Below, piece by piece: positions 53,852 to 62,401 of a stretch of DNA of 64,000 bases. Location of the stretch: the NCBI GenBank assembly GCA_018052475.1, contig JAGPNG010000004.1, positions 1-64,000 of the forward strand. The letters run 5' to 3'. Source of the DNA: Candidatus Fermentithermobacillaceae bacterium. GTDB lineage: Bacteria; Bacillota; Sulfobacillia; Fermentithermobacillales; Fermentithermobacillaceae. The first letter of the stretch is position 1, and every line of letters starts with the position of its first letter. Both the position numbers and the translations under genes were made by a program. A model generated the notes under the pieces. The model ran no database searches. It saw only the letters and a program-made list of their open reading frames with translations, and was not told the origin of the DNA.

Positions 53852-54817
53852 TTAGTCGTTCGCTTTTAGGGCTCCCTCGGCTCCCTCTACGAGTTCCGCA
53901 ACTATCTCCGCCGCAGGCTTTATCTGGGAAATGCGCGTCGCTCCGGTGCCGGTAAACAGCACTCCGTTTTCAACATCGCCTTTTTGCGCCAAAGCAAGTT
54001 CTTCCAAAATGCAGTATTGACGTGAACAGTGCTTCAGACAACCCTGGCAGTTGAGTCTTTCATGAGGCTCGACTACTTGCAGGCTATCAGTAAAGCGGTT
54101 TCTAATGGCCCTCCCGGGCATACCGACAGGGCTTTGAATTATGACTATATCTTCTTCCTTCAAACCGAGATGAACTTTTTTGAAAGCATCATCGGCAGCA
54201 CATTCGTCGCTGGCGACGAAACGGGTACCGAGTTGAACGCCATCTGCCCCCAACCTAAAATACTCTGCCGCTTCTTCACCGGTGACGATTCCGCCTGCAG
54301 CGATGACAGGCAGATCCGTCGCTTCCCGGACCTCCCGGAAAACCTCCTTGAGAGGACGAAATGTGCCAAGATGTCCCCCTGCTTCTCCACCTTCGGCAAC
54401 GATAGCAGCAGCACCTAAGCGCGTTGCGGCAGCGGCAAGTCTGCCTGAAGACACAATGGATATGATGCTCGTACCTGATTCTTTTCCCCACCGAAACATA
54501 TCTCTCGAAAACCCGGCACCCGAGACTATGAAATCGACTTTTTCCTCGATGGCCGTACGCACAAGAGCAGCGAAATCCCTAATGGCAAAAAGCACGTTCA
54601 CCCCTATAATCCCGTCAGTTTGACTTCTCGCATAGCGGATTTCAGATCGCAGTTCCTCACATGACATACCGGTTCCTGCAATAGTACCTACGCCGCCGGC
54701 AGATGCTACAGCAGCAGCCAAACGGCCCGTCGACACCCTAACAGCCATTCCACCCTGCACAAATGGATAACGAGCCACACGATCCCCAATCCTTAAGACA
54801 GGCAAAATCAATATCAT
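53852..54817 (-). CDS. Nitronate monooxygenase / FabK-like flavoprotein
   Basis: This FMN-binding TIM barrel (321 residues from ATG 54817) oxidises alkyl nitronates or, in close relatives, reduces enoyl-ACP. VQGGMAV, VSGAGF, the active-site AEGGEAGGHLG, VIAAGGI and GVQLGTRF are present. A cysteine-rich segment (NCQGCLKHCSRQYC) near residue 265 is typical of a subfamily and may bind metal or form disulfides. GAGAGGGG lies 2-3 nt before ATG 54817; TTG two codons later has better spacing. FabK function cannot be excluded, but no fatty-acid gene is near. Confidence 0.85.
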   Translation of the reverse strand: MILILPVLRIGDRVARYPFVQGGMAVRVSTGRLAAAVASAGGVGTIAGTGMSCEELRSEIRYARSQTDGIIGVNVLFAIRDFAALVRTAIEEKVDFIVSGAGFSRDMFRWGKESGTSIISIVSSGRLAAAATRLGAAAIVAEGGEAGGHLGTFRPLKEVFREVREATDLPVIAAGGIVTGEEAAEYFRLGADGVQLGTRFVASDECAADDAFKKVHLGLKEEDIVIIQSPVGMPGRAIRNRFTDSLQVVEPHERLNCQGCLKHCSRQYCILEELALAQKGDVENGVLFTGTGATRISQIKPAAEIVAELVEGAEGALKAND

Positions 54818-55146
54818 AACCCCTCTCAAACAGTACCATGGCCCACTTACAAATCGCAGTCAGCTGATTATACACACTCAACACGAACTTTGGAAGTACG
54901 TAAGGACAAGAAGAAGCACTGGAAACTACGGGTCACTGAGGGTTTTTTTGTCCAAAGCAGGTTTTGCGTGTGGCAAGAAAAGAAGGAGTCAAAGGTTCGC
55001 GTATTGAAATATCTTGTGGCGCCGTGTGTCATTGACGTAGACCTCCTACGCAACTTCAGGAGACCAAAAGCCTAAAGAAATTGAGGTCCCCAAGAAGTGC
55101 GTTAGTAGGCATCATCAAGAACAAATCTTAGTCTGGAGGGTGAAAG
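54818..55146. other. Intergenic region before pepF, nothing recognisable
   Basis: This 329-bp gap must hold the divergent promoters of the flavoprotein and pepF. I saw no convincing -10/-35 pair, riboswitch or gene. Overlapping 61-codon frames on both strands have no SD and no gene-like composition. Confidence 0.5.
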
Positions 55147-56934
55147 ATGAGTAAACAGATTCTACGATCTGAAGTACCGTTAGAAGAAACGTGGAGATTA
55201 GAAGATATCTTCCCTACCAAAGAGGATTGGGAAAAAGAACTCAAGGAAGTAGAAAACCTAATTGGAACAGTCGCAGTTTTCAAGGGGAGACTTGGAGAGG
55301 GGCCCAAGGTACTTCTTGAGTGTTTGGAGGCCCAGGAAAACCTGCTTATACGTCTTGCAAAAGTGGCAGCGTACGGCTCTTTGCACCTTTCGTCTGACGG
55401 AACAAATCCACAATACCAAGAAATGGCCGGGCGGGTTTCGGCTCTGTCAACGAAAATAGGCGCGGAAATGTCATTTATTAGGTCAGAGGCTCTTAGTCTG
55501 CCGAACGGAACACTGAACCGCTATTTGGAGGAAGAACCGGGGCTTGAGCCTTTCCGCATCATGATAGAAAAGATGATAGAAAGCAAACCGCATCGGCTCC
55601 ATCCTGAAACGGAGGCCTCACTTGCGGCCTTAGGTGAGGTTCTTAGCGCACCGGGGACAATATATGAGACCTCCCGTACCGCAGATATGTCCTTCGAACC
55701 CGTAGCAGATAGCAAGGGAAATCTGTTCCCCATGTCAATGGGCAGGTATGAAACGGCCGCCGATATCGTACTTAGACGCAATGCCTATTCGGAGACAACG
55801 CGAGTCCTCAAACAGTATCAGAACACTTACGGCGCTACCTGGGGGACAGAAGTGAAGAAGAATGTAACTATGGCAAACCTCAGACGTTACGAATCAGCCA
55901 TACACATGCTGCTAGATCGTCAGGAAGTCACAATAGACATATACAACAATCTCCATGACATCATCTTGACAGAACTTGCTCCTCATATGCGAAAGTACGC
56001 AAGGCTGAGAAAAGATATCCTTAAGTTGGACAAAATGCTCTACTGTGACATAGAGGCACCACTTGACCCTGAGTTCGATCCCAAGACAACGTGGGAAGAA
56101 GCGTCCGAGATGATCATAAACGGACTCTCGGTTTTAGGACCCGAATACACGGAGATCATGAAAGAGGCTCTCAGTAATCGTTGGATCGACCGAGCGGACA
56201 ATGCAGGCAAGAGAACGGGTTCTTTCTGCAGTTCGGTCTATGGTGTTCACCCATACATCAGCACAAGGTGGCACAATAACCTTAGAGAGGTTCTCACCAT
56301 AGCCCACGAACTAGGTCACGCAGGTCAGGGTGTGCTTTCTCAGAGGTATCAGAGATATGGTAACACAAGGCCAACTATGTTTTTCATAGAGGCGCCTTCG
56401 ACAATAAACGAGGCGCTTGTCGGGAACTACATCCTTTCTCAAACCACGGACAAAAGAACCCGCAGATGGATTCTCATGGAGTTTCTCAAGAGTTACCACC
56501 ACAACTTCGTTAGACACTTGATCGAAGGTGAGCTGCAGAGAAGAGCATATCCCCTAGCGGAGAAAGGTAAGCCGATAACTGCAAACGTGCTCAACAAACT
56601 GCAGGGAGAGATACTAGAAGACTTCTGGGGTGAAGAGGTGATAATCGACGAGGGGGCACAATTGGTCTGGATGCGCCAGTCTCATTATTACCGTGGCCTT
56701 TACCCGTACACGTACTCGGCCGGCCTCACCATTGGTACGCAGGTTGCGCAAGCCATTCAGAAAGAAGGGGCCCCTGCCGCTGAACGTTGGGTAGAAGTCC
56801 TCAAACTTGGCGGCACTAAGAAGCCTCTAGAACTGGCCCAACTCGCTGGAGTAGATATGACCAGCCCAGAACCGATCCGTTCGGCAGTTGAATATGTAGG
56901 GTCGCTTATCGACGAACTAATCGAACTGTTCTAG
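55147..56934 (+). CDS. pepF: Oligoendopeptidase F, M3 family
   Basis: This zinc peptidase cuts oligopeptides in the cytoplasm. The 595-residue protein has the catalytic HELGH (387-391) and the third ligand in FIEAPSTINEAL (E415). The motif continues with AGQG where many relatives have A-x-H. The C-terminal YTYSAGLTIGTQVA segment with Tyr/His catalytic helpers is present. ATG 55147 follows GGAGGGTGAAAG. It is monocistronic and convergent with the racemase gene across a REP-like hairpin. Confidence 0.95.
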   Translation: MSKQILRSEVPLEETWRLEDIFPTKEDWEKELKEVENLIGTVAVFKGRLGEGPKVLLECLEAQENLLIRLAKVAAYGSLHLSSDGTNPQYQEMAGRVSALSTKIGAEMSFIRSEALSLPNGTLNRYLEEEPGLEPFRIMIEKMIESKPHRLHPETEASLAALGEVLSAPGTIYETSRTADMSFEPVADSKGNLFPMSMGRYETAADIVLRRNAYSETTRVLKQYQNTYGATWGTEVKKNVTMANLRRYESAIHMLLDRQEVTIDIYNNLHDIILTELAPHMRKYARLRKDILKLDKMLYCDIEAPLDPEFDPKTTWEEASEMIINGLSVLGPEYTEIMKEALSNRWIDRADNAGKRTGSFCSSVYGVHPYISTRWHNNLREVLTIAHELGHAGQGVLSQRYQRYGNTRPTMFFIEAPSTINEALVGNYILSQTTDKRTRRWILMEFLKSYHHNFVRHLIEGELQRRAYPLAEKGKPITANVLNKLQGEILEDFWGEEVIIDEGAQLVWMRQSHYYRGLYPYTYSAGLTIGTQVAQAIQKEGAPAAERWVEVLKLGGTKKPLELAQLAGVDMTSPEPIRSAVEYVGSLIDELIELF

Positions 56935-56985
56935 AAGCGCAGGACGAAGCGCGGCATTGGATGCTATTGAAAAACAGATGAAACC

Positions 56986-57033
56986 GGGGGATGGCTTTTG
57001 TACACCGGGTATGGTGATAAGGAGCCGTCCCCC
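56986..57033. terminator. Hairpin between convergent pepF and racemase genes
   Basis: GGGGGATGGCT pairs with AGCCGTCCCCC (one G-T pair) with a loop of about 26 nt. The right arm belongs to the REP-like family. It probably ends transcription from both sides, though no T tract follows the plus strand. Confidence 0.5.
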
Positions 57034-57040
57034 TTGCTTC
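57021..57040 (+). repeat. REP-like palindromic element, partial copy 4
   Basis: GGAGCCGTCCCCCTTGCTTC matches the second half of the repeat. Its last bases overlap the TGA stop of the racemase gene on the minus strand, as copy 3 does for the GH26-like gene. Confidence 0.6.
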
Positions 57041-58106
57041 ACAGTGTCTGCTTTTTGACGTAGGGGGAGGTGCTTGCTTTTAGGAGCGCACCGTATGTCA
57101 TCACGAATGTGATTATGTCGCCTGTAGAGATTGGTTCTTCGGCGTCTTCGATGTCGCATACTAGGTGGTCTGATGAGGCCCCGAGTATCTCAACCCCTCT
57201 TGTCAGAGGAGAAAGTGCGTCGGGGTCTATGTCTTGGCGCCCTACTGCTAAAAGGGCTCTTCTTCTTATTCCTCGATCTTGAAAGACAGGTACGTTGCCG
57301 AAAGCATCTTGCCCGATTTCGCCAAAGGGCTTTGATGGTTTGCTTTGCACCTCGATAACTTCGGCCTGTAGCAAAAAGGCATCTTGATAGCAACCGGGCA
57401 CATGTTCTCTGCGAACCGCCTCCAACCCAAGAAGAATGGCTTCGCCGATGCGTAATTCTGTCACACCGTCAGGCATATCGCCATCTAACAGCATTTTCAT
57501 ATTGGTCGAAGAACCGCCTGAGACCCGCGACATAGTTAGCCCTGTCGCATCCTCGATCTGTTTCTTTGAATGGATGAGAAGGCTCATCTTTTCCTTTGTA
57601 GGTATCACCCCTCCGAAACAGCCCCAATTAACGCCTACTCCAACCAGCTCGATACCGGGTAAATGCGCCATTTCTCTGGCAACCTGAGGAGCCTTATCCG
57701 GCAATACGCCTTCCCGCAAATCGCCCAGATCTATCATGAGCACAACCTTGTGGACCTTACCTATCCTCGTAGCTTCTTCGCCTAGCCTCATTACAGTCGT
57801 AATCTCGCTGTTGAGACTAGTATCTGCATATTTAACTGCCTCAGCACACCGAGAATAGCCGGGAGCCCTGATAAGGACCGTCTCTCCGCCGTAGCCAGAC
57901 TCTCTGACTCTGCGCAGATTCTCTATCCGCGAGTCGCCTATAGCCTTCACCCCACCTGCAACCATAGCCTCTACCACCGCCGGATGCGCGCACGTCCCTT
58001 TGGCTATCCCTACGATCCTCGTCCCATACTGACTCGCAAGCTCGCTAACCACCCGAGCATTATGCTCAATCTTCTTAGTATCTATAACCATACGCGGATA
58101 ACTCAT
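57039..58106 (-). CDS. Alanine/ornithine racemase-type PLP enzyme
   Basis: This fold-III PLP enzyme has 355 residues. The PLP lysine is K36 in VGIAKGTCAHP, and the GVGVNWGCFGGVIPT segment is characteristic of ornithine racemases and relatives, as is SGGSSTNMKML. Ornithine racemase feeds the D-ornithine branch of ornithine fermentation, but no ornithine aminomutase gene is in this window, so substrate is open. ATG 58106 follows GAGGGGGGAGAAC; the open frame continues 41 codons upstream but only through the REP-like repeat. Confidence 0.85.
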   Translation of the reverse strand: MSYPRMVIDTKKIEHNARVVSELASQYGTRIVGIAKGTCAHPAVVEAMVAGGVKAIGDSRIENLRRVRESGYGGETVLIRAPGYSRCAEAVKYADTSLNSEITTVMRLGEEATRIGKVHKVVLMIDLGDLREGVLPDKAPQVAREMAHLPGIELVGVGVNWGCFGGVIPTKEKMSLLIHSKKQIEDATGLTMSRVSGGSSTNMKMLLDGDMPDGVTELRIGEAILLGLEAVRREHVPGCYQDAFLLQAEVIEVQSKPSKPFGEIGQDAFGNVPVFQDRGIRRRALLAVGRQDIDPDALSPLTRGVEILGASSDHLVCDIEDAEEPISTGDIITFVMTYGALLKASTSPYVKKQTL

Positions 58107-58119
58107 GTTCTCCCCCCTC

Positions 58120-58148
58120 GAAGCAAGGGGGACGGCACTTTCTGCTTC
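58120..58148 (-). repeat. REP-like palindromic element, copy 5 (inverted)
   Basis: A full 29-nt copy in the opposite orientation (reads GAAGCAGAAAGTGCCGTCCC... on the minus strand). An extra half end (GAAGCAAAAAGC) is attached out to about 58163. It lies 14 bp upstream of the racemase start, in its leader. Confidence 0.7.
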
Positions 58149-58244
58149 GCTTTTTGCTTCGCCTGCCATCTTTGCAAGCTCCCGTCCTCCTTGCCAGCTA
58201 GTAACCGGTCTCAAATTCATCTCGGACAATTACTTCAGGTTCGG

Positions 58245-59261
58245 TCAGTCGGTTTCACACCCAAGCACCTTTTTTGCCTTGACCACCCACTCAGCGTCTC
58301 TCAATAAAGCCCTTCCGACTCCGATCAAATCGGCCTTGCCCTCCTGCAAGACTTCTTCGGCAAACTTTGGATCGGTTATGCCCCCTGTGACCAAAACTGG
58401 GATATCAACGCGGCTCTTTACCAAAGCGGCAGCTGGCACATAATACCCGGGAGGCGCCTCTTTGGGACGGGAACCTGCAAATGCACCTGAAACGTCTATG
58501 AGTGAGGCGCCTTCACTCTGCAACATGGCCGCCACCAAAGCGGCATCTTCGGGAACGATTCCCCCTTCTATACCATCCACACATCCGAGGCGCACAAATA
58601 GCGGAAACTCTTCACCCACAGATTCCTTCACTGCCCTAACTACTTCTAACAAAAATCGTGCCCGGTTTGATAGACTGCCACCATACTCGTCGGTCCTTTT
58701 GTTCGTAAGGGGCGACAGAAACTGATTAAGGAGATAGCCGTGCGCCGCATGAATTTCAATGGCTTGAAACCCCGCCTTTTTGGCTCGTTGTCCAGCCAAA
58801 GCGAAGTGCCGGATAGTCTGAGCAATGTCCTCAGCCGTCATGGCAATCGGGACCTGGGTGCGTCCCGGAATAGGAACCGCTGATGGCCCTAATGGCATGG
58901 AACCGGTAACTTCGGGACTGGCTGCAGCTCCTGCGTGATTCAACTGGATAACTGCGACTGCGCCTTCGGAACATATAGCATTTGCAAGTTCTGCAAACCT
59001 GGGCACTGCGTCATCGCTATCGATGCCCAATTGCCCTCTATGCGCTTTCCCTGTCTTTGTAATATAGGTATGCTCTACAATAATCATGCCAACCCCATAT
59101 CGCGCACGTGTAGCGTAATGGGCAATGGTCCCGTCGCTTGGCCTGCCGTCATCGGCGACCGAACCACCGGGACCCTCAATGGCCGTCGCCATAGGCGGCA
59201 TTACAACTCTATTCCTCAAATGAAGACCAGAAAACGATATGGGCGTAAAAAGCAAGACCAC
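58245..59261 (-). CDS. Old yellow enzyme family NADH:flavin oxidoreductase
   Basis: This single-domain FMN TIM barrel has 338 residues, without the Fe-S and FAD domains of 2-enoate reductases. FTPISFSGLHLRNRVVMPPM opens the barrel; QLNHAG, the substrate-binding EIHAAHGYLLNQFLSP, NKRTDEYGGSLSNRARF and GVGRALLRDAEW follow. It should reduce activated C=C bonds. The start is placed at GTG 59261, 9 nt after AAAAGGAG; TTG 59270 has no spacing and TTG 59255 is also possible. Confidence 0.88.
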   Translation of the reverse strand: MVLLFTPISFSGLHLRNRVVMPPMATAIEGPGGSVADDGRPSDGTIAHYATRARYGVGMIIVEHTYITKTGKAHRGQLGIDSDDAVPRFAELANAICSEGAVAVIQLNHAGAAASPEVTGSMPLGPSAVPIPGRTQVPIAMTAEDIAQTIRHFALAGQRAKKAGFQAIEIHAAHGYLLNQFLSPLTNKRTDEYGGSLSNRARFLLEVVRAVKESVGEEFPLFVRLGCVDGIEGGIVPEDAALVAAMLQSEGASLIDVSGAFAGSRPKEAPPGYYVPAAALVKSRVDIPVLVTGGITDPKFAEEVLQEGKADLIGVGRALLRDAEWVVKAKKVLGCETD

Positions 59262-59527
59262 CTCAATCAACTCCTTTTCTCAAACTATGGAAAAACTCTG
59301 AGTAAAGCACAGGGCCGGCTCGCATTTTTCCCCTCAACATGCGCTGCCATGCTCCTTTTTGGTTTATCTTTCGTCTTATGAATCTAGATGTTTCGGACGA
59401 TCCTGTTCTCCGAAGACAAGGCTCTTAGGAACCCGGGTTCTTGAAAGACCCCGGGACATCACTACCGAGCCTCCGAATCCCTTACCTTCATATACACCAT
59501 GCGTACATTTGGCTCCTGCTCACTTCT

Positions 59528-60586
59528 TTAGTTCCACATCTTGAGCCCCTCGACAAAATTCCGGTCACACGATGCAATGAACCGCGCAAGAACTCTCCCT
59601 GCATCCTCGACATCTCTTATCGACAGAGTCTCGACAGAAGTATGCATATACCGCTGGGGAATGGAAATGAGACCTGTGGCCACTCCGTCTCTCGAAACAT
59701 GAAGAACTCCCGCGTCCGTTCCGGTTCCTGCAGGTGCCACCTTTTGCTGAAGATTCACTCCAATCTCCCGAGCTGCTCTTTCAAGGCCCGATGCAATCTT
59801 TGGATGAATTGTACTACCTACAGTCATCGTTGGACCCTTCCCGAGAAACGTGGTTCTATGTTCCGGGACTGAAGGAGTATCACCCTGACAGACATCTATG
59901 GCAATTCCAATGTCAGGGTGAATTGCATAAGCCGACGCTTCAGCCCCATGAGAACCAGTTTCTTCTTGTGTGGTAGCCACAGCGTAGACATCGGCGCAGA
60001 AATTGTACTTTCTCAATTCGTCCAATAAGACCAGCATTACTGCCACTCCTGCACGATCATCCAGGCTCTTTCTGGCCATCATTCCTCCCATCAGTTCTGT
60101 TACTTCTCGCTTGTATGTAGCAACGTCGCCCACTCTGACGAGAGCACGTACCTCATCTTCAGGCAGGCCAAGATCTATGAAAAGATTCTCGGCTTTTTGA
60201 GGTTTTCCAGATTCTTCGGGCGACAAAAGATGCGGCGGTTTGGTACCGACTACACCGGTCAGAGGCCGTCTCCCATATACAATGACTTCATGGGCTGGCA
60301 AAACCCGGGGATCAATCCCTTGGGTAGTGAATCTAAGGAATCCCCCGTCTTCTATCTTCGTGACAATTATGCCGACTTCGTCCATGTGGGCAGCCAACAT
60401 GATTTTGGTATGCGGCTTTTGCCCGCCACCTCTTTTGACTCCGATCACATTGCCGAGGGCATCAGAATAAATCTCGTCCACAAGGCCGGCCATGGAATCT
60501 TTGACCAACTCCTGTATATTAATGTACTCGAATCCGGAAACACCGTGAGCCATTGAAGCTTTCATCAAAAATCCTCTGATATCCAA
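59528..60586 (-). CDS. M42 family aminopeptidase (glutamyl aminopeptidase type)
   Basis: This dinuclear metal aminopeptidase has 352 residues and typically forms a dodecameric tetrahedral shell. Metal and catalytic motifs are LAAHMDEVG, KSLDDRAG, TQEETGSHG (in place of the usual QEEVG-x-x-G), AIDVC and YMHTSVE. TTG 60586 follows GGAGGTATTG with 7-8 nt spacing. It fits with pepF and the other peptidases in peptide breakdown. It is followed by a 257-bp gap with no gene before the flavoprotein. Confidence 0.93.
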   Translation of the reverse strand: MDIRGFLMKASMAHGVSGFEYINIQELVKDSMAGLVDEIYSDALGNVIGVKRGGGQKPHTKIMLAAHMDEVGIIVTKIEDGGFLRFTTQGIDPRVLPAHEVIVYGRRPLTGVVGTKPPHLLSPEESGKPQKAENLFIDLGLPEDEVRALVRVGDVATYKREVTELMGGMMARKSLDDRAGVAVMLVLLDELRKYNFCADVYAVATTQEETGSHGAEASAYAIHPDIGIAIDVCQGDTPSVPEHRTTFLGKGPTMTVGSTIHPKIASGLERAAREIGVNLQQKVAPAGTGTDAGVLHVSRDGVATGLISIPQRYMHTSVETLSIRDVEDAGRVLARFIASCDRNFVEGLKMWN

Positions 60587-60747
60587 AACAATACCTCCTA
60601 CCCATAATCAGCGCAAACTGCTCAAACAGCTCGTCTGATTAGTATTCAGTAAAAAAGCGCGGGATTCCTTCTAAGAATGTGTAAACTGCCTGTCTAGACT
60701 GTCTGTTTATACTTGATTCCGGGCAGTTCCTCCTCGGTTGCGGATTT

Positions 60748-60776
60748 GAAGCAAAAAGTACCGTCCCCGGTGCTTT
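60748..60776 (+). repeat. REP-like palindromic element, copy 6
   Basis: A 29-nt copy ending in T instead of C, followed by a duplicated half end (CCCCGGTGCTTTC). It begins 43 bp before copy 7. Confidence 0.75.
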
Positions 60777-60790
60777 CCCCGGTGCTTTCT

Positions 60791-60819
60791 GAAGCAAAAA
60801 GTACCGTCCCCGGTGCTTC
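60791..60819 (+). repeat. REP-like palindromic element, copy 7
   Basis: A full 29-nt copy (GAAGCAAAAAGTACCGTCCC continuing to GGTGCTTC), identical to copy 6 except the last base. Confidence 0.78.
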
Positions 60820-60918
60820 GGTTAGTGTACAGGATACGGAGGAGATTATGGCGAATGTCTAGGGTGTGTAGATGAGCGGGCGAAGCGGGTGGTTTTAGTT
60901 GGGGCGGGGTGATCTTGA

Positions 60919-62169
60919 TTGGATCCTATAAGATTTTATGCCGGGATACTTAGGCAGAACATGGATAACCCTAGGCGAATTTCCAATATGATAGATTTTG
61001 GATTGTCTGTTGCATATTATTACGTTTCTGTCTTTAGGGATAAGAGGCTGCCGAAGTCTCTTCAGTACCTCAATCGATACTCTATAGGAAGGATAAGGAG
61101 TTCCCTGGCAAACCCAGATAACTCGGTGTGGGTGAATCTATTTGCGCCTTCAGAATTGGTGACCGCAATGGATATTGATCCTCTATTCATGGAGGCTTAT
61201 TCATCTTTCATGGCAGGCTTTCTTATTGAGGATTTGCTTATAGATGCCGCTGAGACGCGAGGTCTTTCAAATACACTGTGCAGCTTTCACAAAACGTTTC
61301 TCGGAGCAAATGAACTCGGCATCGTAAGGAAGCCCAAATACATAGTGACTACGTCTATGATATGTGACGGGAATATACCTACCTTCAAATACCTTGCCAA
61401 GAAACTGGAGGTTCCGCTCTTTGTGATTGACGTCCCCTATTCCTACTCTCAGGATGGGGTCAAGTACGTAAGCAAGCAGCTCGTTGAGCTTGCCTACGAA
61501 TTAGAGAGATGCTTCAATAGGCGCCTGGATATAGATAAACTGCGAGAAGTAGTGAGAACGGAAAATCAGACGCGAGCCCTGATGAAAAAATACCTAGCCT
61601 ATGCCGGCCACAAGTGTGTGGTTCCTGCCATGCCTTTCGAAATGTACATGCTTTTCGCGTCACACGTTTTCATAGGCAGTCCAGAGGTTTTGGCATTTTA
61701 TCGAATGCTCGTTGAGGACACTAAGCAAGCACCTGATAAGACCGGTAAGAGCGTGCTTTTCATCCATCTCGTCCCAATGTTTGAGAAGAATTTCGAGCGC
61801 TACTTCAACTTCAGCGACAAACTGCACATTTTGGGTTTTGACCTCAACTATGATTTCATGGATGAGATCGATGAAAAGGACCCGTTTCTTGGAATTGCCG
61901 AAAAACTCATCCTCAATTCCCTCAACGGCGAGGCGACCCGAAGGCTCTCACTAATTGCAGACCTAGTCAGAAAATTGAACCCGGACGGAGTCATACAATT
62001 CTGCCATCTAGGCTGCAAACAGTCTATGGGATCTAGGTTTTTGATAAAAGAACTGATAGGGAAATTAGGACTGCCTTTCCTACATATTGACGGGGATTTT
62101 GTGGACAAACGAAACAACCAGGAAGGACAGAACCGCACCAGAATAGAAGCTTTTCTCGAAATGCTTTGA
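60919..62169 (+). CDS. 2-hydroxyacyl-CoA dehydratase subunit (HgdB/FldC-like)
   Basis: This 416-residue member of the BcrC/BadD/HgdB family forms one half of the Fe-S heterodimer that removes water from 2-hydroxyacyl-CoA in amino-acid fermentation. The FAPSELVTAM segment, conserved GNIPTFKYLAKKLEVPLFVIDVPY, FCHLGCKQSMGSR and LPFLHIDGDFVDKR.N...TRIEAF near the C-terminus are typical. TTG 60919 follows GGGGTGAT. The partner subunit gene starts 19 bp downstream but is cut. The activator ATPase is not in the window. Confidence 0.88.
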   Translation: MDPIRFYAGILRQNMDNPRRISNMIDFGLSVAYYYVSVFRDKRLPKSLQYLNRYSIGRIRSSLANPDNSVWVNLFAPSELVTAMDIDPLFMEAYSSFMAGFLIEDLLIDAAETRGLSNTLCSFHKTFLGANELGIVRKPKYIVTTSMICDGNIPTFKYLAKKLEVPLFVIDVPYSYSQDGVKYVSKQLVELAYELERCFNRRLDIDKLREVVRTENQTRALMKKYLAYAGHKCVVPAMPFEMYMLFASHVFIGSPEVLAFYRMLVEDTKQAPDKTGKSVLFIHLVPMFEKNFERYFNFSDKLHILGFDLNYDFMDEIDEKDPFLGIAEKLILNSLNGEATRRLSLIADLVRKLNPDGVIQFCHLGCKQSMGSRFLIKELIGKLGLPFLHIDGDFVDKRNNQEGQNRTRIEAFLEML

Positions 62170-62188
62170 AAACACGGAGGTTAGGGAC

Positions 62189-62401
62189 TTGGTAGGTTAT
62201 ATCTGCAAGTATACGCCGATAGAGGTAATCGAGTCTTTTGGCGAAAAGCCTGAAAGATTAGAATCAGGATTTAAATCCCGTGAAAGAGCAGAAGCCATGC
62301 TTCACTCCAATGTGTGCAGCTATGTAAAGTACAGTTTACAAGGGACTACACAGGGTAGGTATCTGACGGGAGGTGTTCCGCCCGTCAGATTTTCCATGTG
62401 A
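62189..62401 (+). pseudogene. 5' fragment of the second dehydratase subunit gene, cut by a mobile element
   Basis: TTG 62189 has SD GGAGG at 62176-62180 and reads about 50 codons that look like the start of the partner dehydratase subunit (YICKYTPIEVIESFG, then HSNVCSYVK). After about 62335-62350 the similarity to the family stops, and the frame ends at 62401 in sequence belonging to the inserted element. A full subunit would need about 400 more codons. The dehydratase is probably inactive unless the element excises cleanly. Confidence 0.75.
62361..62394 (+). terminator. Hairpin at the recombinase stop codon
   Basis: ATCTGACGGG pairs perfectly with CCCGTCAGAT around a 10-nt loop, followed by TTTTCC on the plus strand. 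It covers the recombinase stop and may stop read-through from the dehydratase promoter into the element. Confidence 0.5.

Larger units (their letters stand above)
60587..60918. other. Intergenic region with two REP-like repeats in tandem
   Basis: This gap of about 330 bp lies between divergent genes. It contains repeat copies 6 and 7. Beyond them, short SD-led frames of four and eight codons near 60849 and 60871 are too short to call. Promoters for both neighbours must lie here but are not obvious. Confidence 0.5.

Noticed and set aside
54890-55075. 61-codon frames on both strands before pepF
   Set aside because: No SD, no recognisable features, and the two overlap each other; treated as chance.
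59429-59440. Perfect 12-bp palindrome GAACCCGGGTTC
   Set aside because: It stands alone in a gap between same-strand genes, has no T tract and no second copy nearby, so no function can be supported.
60849-60895. Two very short SD-led frames (four and eight codons) before the dehydratase gene
   Set aside because: They are too short to call, and the second has no good SD; they may be remnants.
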